A stretch of 12,854 bases of DNA, from positions 89,246-102,099 of the forward strand of contig SGPL01000042.1 in assembly GCA_004802705.1 (NCBI GenBank), given 5' to 3'. The DNA is from Bondarzewia mesenterica (taxonomy: Eukaryota; Basidiomycota; Agaricomycetes; Russulales; Bondarzewiaceae). A program made the position numbers and the translations under genes. This document shows, piece after piece, positions 9,160 to 12,854 of this stretch; position 1 is the first letter of the stretch, and every line of letters starts with the position of its first letter. A model generated the notes under the pieces. The model was not told the origin of the DNA and did not search any database. It saw only the letters and a program-made list of their open reading frames with translations.

Positions 9160-9600
9160 CAGGAGGACCATAGAGGCATAGCTACGTGTTCTACTGCCAA
9201 AACGTTCCTTGCGGTCGCCATGTTCCTCGAAGTGCTCAAAGTATTCGAAGACAAAGGCCCTTGGGAGATGGTAAGCATATTTCCTCTCCCTCCCTCTTTT
9301 CTTTGTCTTTGTCATCTCCATCGTTGGTCAAATCGAAAACATGATCACTGACTGATCCTTTTTGTTGGATGATGACAGCACGCGGAGAAGATATGCTATT
9401 CTCAATTGAAAGCGGCGAACATCGCAAAAGCCTTTCGCGAAGGTCGCCAACCGACACCTGGTCCTGCTGGTGAAGAACCTGCAGAAACATCTGCACCATC
9501 GCCCACCTCCACACCTCTAGTGACAGACCTAGAATACACGTCTACATCGCCAGCAGATAGCGATATCTACTACACCAATCCAACTGGCCAACGTGATGGG
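9160..9600 (+). pseudogene. VTA1: Fragment of VTA1 (LIP5-like) ESCRT regulator gene
   Basis: Vta1 activates the Vps4 ATPase in endosomal ESCRT disassembly. The first exon piece, 9163-9270, gives ATCSTAKTFLAVAMFLEVLK and VFEDKG; a TATGCAG acceptor-like site ends at about 9162. A GT-AG intron follows at 9271-9378 (108 nt, GTAAGC...GACAG). The next exon gives HAEKICYSQLKAANIAKAFR then EGRQPTPGPAGEEP, the hallmark end of the Vta1 N-terminal (MIT-like) domain, and runs into the Pro/Ser/Thr-rich linker (TSAPSPTSTPLVTD). The first half of the N-domain and the C-terminal Vps4-binding domain are missing. Two Arg positions of the family are Cys here. The open frame continues into the repeat at 9593 and stops at 9775-9777, so the tail is chimeric. 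Non-functional, though a short spliced transcript is possible. Confidence 0.82.
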
Positions 9601-9972
9601 GAGCTCCACCATTCTCACCTGGCGACTGTTACTCGCAAATCATATTATCGTGCAGAGTATGTTGTCACACTTTCAAGCAGGATTTTTTGTTTCTCCAATC
9701 TGACAGCGGCCAGCATTGAGACTGTGACCAGACTGACCCTCACGTGCTTCATTCCTGAAGTGAAAGAAAAAAGATAGAATGAGCGCGTACGCATACAGAA
9801 GAGAGTGAAAAGCGGAGGCGCACGGCTTGACATAAACACTATGACCCATTTCCTCACTATAAGGATGGATGCACAAATCTTGGTGCATGATACGTTGCAA
9901 CGCCGCGCGCACTGCCAACACCATTGGGACATAACTTAGCAAGTTGGGATCACAGATGAAACGTGAGCAGCA
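9593..9972 (+). repeat. Direct repeat, copy 2 (about 380 bp)
   Basis: Second copy of the repeat at 7764-8141, offset by about 1,830 bases. Its left end lies inside the linker coding sequence of the VTA1 fragment, so either the repeat derives from the VTA1 locus or it was joined to it. Indels are mostly small; one of 9 bases lies near 9775. Confidence 0.8.
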
Positions 9973-9975
9973 CTA

Positions 9976-10740
9976 AGTAAGTACGCACTGTCTAAACAAG
10001 GTCAGCAACAGAGACCTTGTTAATGGTATCAGGGTGAGAGTCAATGAGAGGCAATAAAGGTGCACATCTTGGGCTATAGTGGATGGATGGCCATCTATAT
10101 GGGACAGAATTTTGCCTATATTGAACAGATATTCAGCTATAGATGTATAAGTAGGGTGGTGTTAGCAGACGGAGAGTCTGGATCTTCAGCTGTAGTCAAC
10201 CAGTGCTTGCCTATATGGGATAGACCTTTGGCTATATATATGTGCAATTTTCTGCACTTGCCGAACAGAATGACTAACTTCAAGAGTGGACTGTTCTTCC
10301 TGCGTCTTGAGCTTGGTGATGTAGGTAGGATTATGGGATATTGGATGGCGGGTATATTTGCAGATCTGCCATGATTGTCGAAGCCATCAGTAGGGACATT
10401 TGGAAATAGTTAGATATATGTGTGAATGGCTGGAGTTATTGGACTATAGGGGACTACAGCGGGCTGTATAAAGATATATTGGGAGATATGGTAAGCCGAA
10501 GGTAAAAGAAAGCTTTTTTGTCCGATATGGGCCCTCAAAGCGGTAATCAAAAATTGATTTCGGTGTTTAACTGTAGTCTTCAATGTTGATGCGCTGTTCG
10601 GTCGCCCATAACAGTTGTTGTCATTTAATTGCAAAGCAGTGGGTTCAATTCTATAATCCGACTATCTGCTGGATGAACGGAGACAGACGGAGACTAGGTT
10701 CATTTAGGTTCGCGACAACAAACAGAGGTCCACAATCCGA
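9976..10740. other. AT-rich intergenic spacer
   Basis: No recognised gene. It holds the inverted repeat just described, two 28-bp direct repeats beginning CTATATGGGA (10095-10122 and 10211-10238, about 22 of 28 identical), many TATA-type words, and short frames (10060-10374 plus, 10634-10410 minus) without family resemblance. Confidence 0.5.
9995..10021. repeat. Perfect 9-bp inverted repeat
   Basis: AACAAGGTC at 9995-10003 and GACCTTGTT at 10013-10021 pair without mismatch around a 9-base loop. It begins about 20 bases after the end of repeat copy 2, which makes an element-end hairpin conceivable. No CTRR tail is seen within the expected distance. Confidence 0.7.
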
Positions 10741-10746
10741 AAAGTG

Positions 10747-10798
10747 ACGCGACCACGTGGACGTATTTTTGCCACGCGAACGTAACGACGCGACGCGT
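10747..10798 (+). promoter_or_regulatory. MluI-cell-cycle-box-like cluster and E-box upstream of EXO1
   Basis: ACGCGT at 10793-10798 is the exact core bound by MBF in yeasts; ACGCGA, one base off, occurs at 10747-10752, 10774-10779 and 10788-10793, the last overlapping the exact site. A palindromic CCACGTGG (E-box core CACGTG) lies at 10753-10760. The cluster is 140-190 bases before the EXO1 start, a normal promoter distance. S-phase regulation is an inference. Confidence 0.55.
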
Positions 10799-10850
10799 TT
10801 GTTTGTTCTGTGTATCGCCCTATTTCCCTTTCCGGCCTCGCTTTTCTCCC

Positions 10851-10856
10851 TTTAAA
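10851..10856 (+). promoter_or_regulatory. TTTAAA, possible TATA-like element of EXO1
   Basis: A TTTAAA word follows a pyrimidine-rich tract (10824-10850) and lies 81 bases before the EXO1 ATG. It could act as a weak TATA element; the pyrimidine tract could instead mark the transcription start. Confidence 0.3.
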
Positions 10857-10887
10857 TCCTACCTCTAAGAAACGTCGACACAAACCT

Positions 10888-10998
10888 ATGTCGACGCCTG
10901 TTTCTCCCTCTACTCTCCCATCATCTCGTATCTGTCATGGGTATCTCAGGACTTCTGCCATTTCTCAAATCAATACAAGTTCAAAAACATCTGTCTGA
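10888..10998 (+). promoter_or_regulatory. Upstream ORF overlapping the EXO1 start
   Basis: ATG 10888-10890 opens 36 codons to TGA 10996-10998, in another frame from EXO1, whose ATG (10937) lies inside it. The upstream ATG has C at -3 and T at +4, a weak context, while the EXO1 ATG has G at -3 and G at +4. If the transcript starts before 10888, translation of EXO1 would need leaky scanning. The frame has no recognisable product. Confidence 0.4.
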
Positions 10999-12854
10999 GT
11001 TCGACGGCCAGACATTGGCGGTCGACGGATATGTCTGGCTGCATCGGGGAACGTACGCGTGTGCGACTGAATTGGCCACGGGCAAGCTGACGAAAAGGTG
11101 AGTGAGTGTGGCATTTATGGAAGGTGGTGAAAGACCTGGGGACGGTCGGTTGTCCACGGCAGCGATAACGTTTTGATATGTGGAGTACCAGGATTATCGC
11201 ATGGTTGGGATATGTATACCAGTATCCGACACCTCGGGTCGTGCTGGAGGGTGTCCACTGTGGCCGATTATTATTTGACTGACCGTCCACGTAGGTATGT
11301 TGATTATGCGATGCAAAAGGTACGCCTGCTTCGGCACCACGGCATCGAGCCCTACCTCGTCTTTGACGGCGGCCCTCTCCCCGCGAAACGGGGCACAGAG
11401 AGCGAGCGCAAGCAGCGCCGTGAAGAGAACTTGACTCGGGGGAACCTACTTGCGGCTCAAGGACGACACACGCAAGCGAGGGAGTATTATTGCAAGTGCG
11501 TCGACGTCACGCCGCAAATGGCATATCAATTCATTAAGGTGCGCCGTCTCGCCAACCCAGAAGTTTTCTCCTTTATATGATCTCATTCATGTCAAGGCAC
11601 TGCGCGCAGAAAACGTACGATACATCGTCGCGCCCTACGAGGCTGACGCACAACTCGCGTACCTCGAGCGCACCGGCATCGTCGACGGGATCATCACCGA
11701 AGACTCAGACCTCCTCGTCTTTGGCTGCAAAAACGTCCTCTTCAAACTCGACGCTGTCTCCGCCACACTTACCTGCATCTCACGCGCCGATTTTGGCTCC
11801 GTTAACGACACGTCCGGTGGCCTGTCCCTTCGCGGGTGGTCCGACGTCGAGTTCCGTGCCATGGCCATCCTGAGCGGGTGTGACTACTTGCAGAGCATAC
11901 CCGGCGTCGGACTCAAGACGGCGTGGGCGCTGTTGAGGAAGCATCGGACGGTGGAGAACGTGATTCGGTCGCTGAGGTTGGAAGGCAAGAAGGAGGTGCC
12001 GCGGGGATATTTGGAAGCTTTCAAGTTGGCCGAGAAAGTGTTCATGCATCAAAGAGTGTATGACCCGCTCCGGGAGAAGCTCGTTCATCTGCATCTGATT
12101 CCGGACGGTGACGAGTGGAAGGCGGAGCACGATGCCTACGTTGGCGAGTGAGTCCCTCCCCTCTTTTGCTGCTTTGTATTACGGTTTCTGAGTCTGGCTG
12201 CAGGGATTTGGAGCCGTCTTTGGCAAAGGGAATAGCGCAAGGCGACGTCGACCCCATCACACTTTCTCCGATGGAAGACATCAACCCCTCCTATATCCCG
12301 CGCACCGTCAAGCCCCTCCCGCTCATGACGACCGACCTCAATCGATCGGCCAAGGCAAAAGGCAAAATGCCGGAGAAAGCGAGAAGCGAGAATCTCCTCA
12401 ACTTTTTCAGTATGCGCCCCCGCACTTGCGCCACATTCGCCGTCCTCACCGTTTCTTTTCTCTTTCCTTTTCTTCGCTCCAACAGCGAAGACCAAGGTCA
12501 CAGAGCCGAAAAGCGCCTCGCAGCCACACTCCGCGACGTTCAATAAGATCGTCGCGGGTCGCGCGAGCGGTAAACGATCGCTGGCGGGGATCATGCACGA
12601 GGACATGGCGGCCAAGCGGAAGAAGCTCGATGACGTCGCCACGGAAGAACGCGAGAATATTCCCATGCAGAGTCGATTCTTCCTCGGTGTCGGCGGCAGC
12701 AACAGCAACAGCCTCCATGTGAACCGGCAGCCACACGCGGCGGACACCACGTGCGACGACGAAGATAATGGCGTGTTGGACGAGCCCGCGGTGGACCCCG
12801 TGACGCAAGAGGACGGGTACATATCCCCGGGACCGTCCTTCACGCGCGCCTCGA
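10937..12854 (+). CDS. EXO1: Exonuclease 1 (XPG/FEN1 family 5'-3' exonuclease), 3' end beyond window
   Basis: Removes nucleotides 5' to 3' from nicks and ends in mismatch repair, resection and recombination, in the nucleus. Exons: 10937-11097, 11295-11538, 11597-12147, 12204-12409, 12486 onward; introns of 197, 58, 56 and 76 nt are GT-AG (or consistent) and keep phase, giving 510 codons before the edge. The start MGISGLLPFLKS matches the family's invariant MGI start. Metal ligands are present at the human positions: D30 (AVDGY), D78 (VFDGG), E150 and D152 (PYEADAQ), D171 and D173 (TEDSD); D231 (GCDY) equals human D225. IPGVGLKTAWALL (about 236-248) is the helix-two-turn-helix DNA-binding part. 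The tail carries QSRFF at 449-453, a Mlh1-interacting (MIP) box, and a PIP-like SENLLNFF at 380-387. It is CpG-rich and undamaged, unlike the left part of the window. Confidence 0.97.

Noticed and set aside
7764..9972. LTR retrotransposon bounded by the two direct repeats
   Set aside because: No TG...CA ends, primer-binding site, or gag/pol frame between them, and the copies are too diverged; left as a repeat of unknown origin.
10630..10665. tRNA-like B-box word GGGTTCAATTC
   Set aside because: There is no matching A-box or acceptor stem at the right distance, so no tRNA can be folded.
12136..12843. Long minus-strand ORF (235 codons) opposite EXO1
   Set aside because: It lies antisense to well-supported EXO1 exons and introns and has a skewed composition typical of the complement of GC-rich coding DNA.

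Overview
The window looks like a contig end from a filamentous basidiomycete, probably an agaricomycete. The support is short introns (about 50-110 nt, mostly GT-AG), a fungal-type EXO1 gene broken by four introns, and a fragment of the integrase-core element family that is common in mushroom genomes. Bases 1-60 and 8590-8612 are rich in N, so sequence quality is limited at the left edge and at one internal gap.

Only one gene is clearly intact: EXO1 (5'-3' exonuclease 1, mismatch repair and end resection), on the + strand from 10937 and running off the right edge. All catalytic carboxylates are present. Its upstream region holds a cluster of MluI-cell-cycle-box-like sites and an overlapping upstream ORF.

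Almost everything from 61 to about 9975 is accessory DNA made of broken pieces of unrelated genes. In order: an integrase-core element fragment (- strand, 61-431); an aldo/keto reductase remnant (+, 1381-1932); the 3' half of the splicing factor gene PRP45/SNW1 (+, 1936-2665); two exons of the tRNA cytosine-5 methyltransferase gene TRM4/NCL1 (+, 2666-3054); a purine-rich 93-bp tandem repeat (3148-3333); a probable 5' end of mitochondrial EF-Ts (-, about 5060-5253); an unrecognised multi-exon gene model (+, 5520-7233, with more open frame to 7644); and a piece of the ESCRT regulator gene VTA1 (+, 9160-9600) joined to the second copy of a 380-bp direct repeat (7764-8141 and 9593-9972). The fragments keep introns, so they came from genomic DNA and not from processed mRNA. 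Several have lost their frame, and many changes look like C-to-T decay at CpG.

The genes do not form a working pathway. The main message is a mosaic of captured or duplicated housekeeping-gene fragments next to an intact DNA-repair gene. A gene-capturing transposon (Helitron or Pack-type) is one explanation, but I could not find its termini. Stretches 432-1380, 3334-4686, 5254-5519, 8142-9156 and 9976-10740 hold no gene I can recognise. Identities come from remembered family consensus, not from a search.
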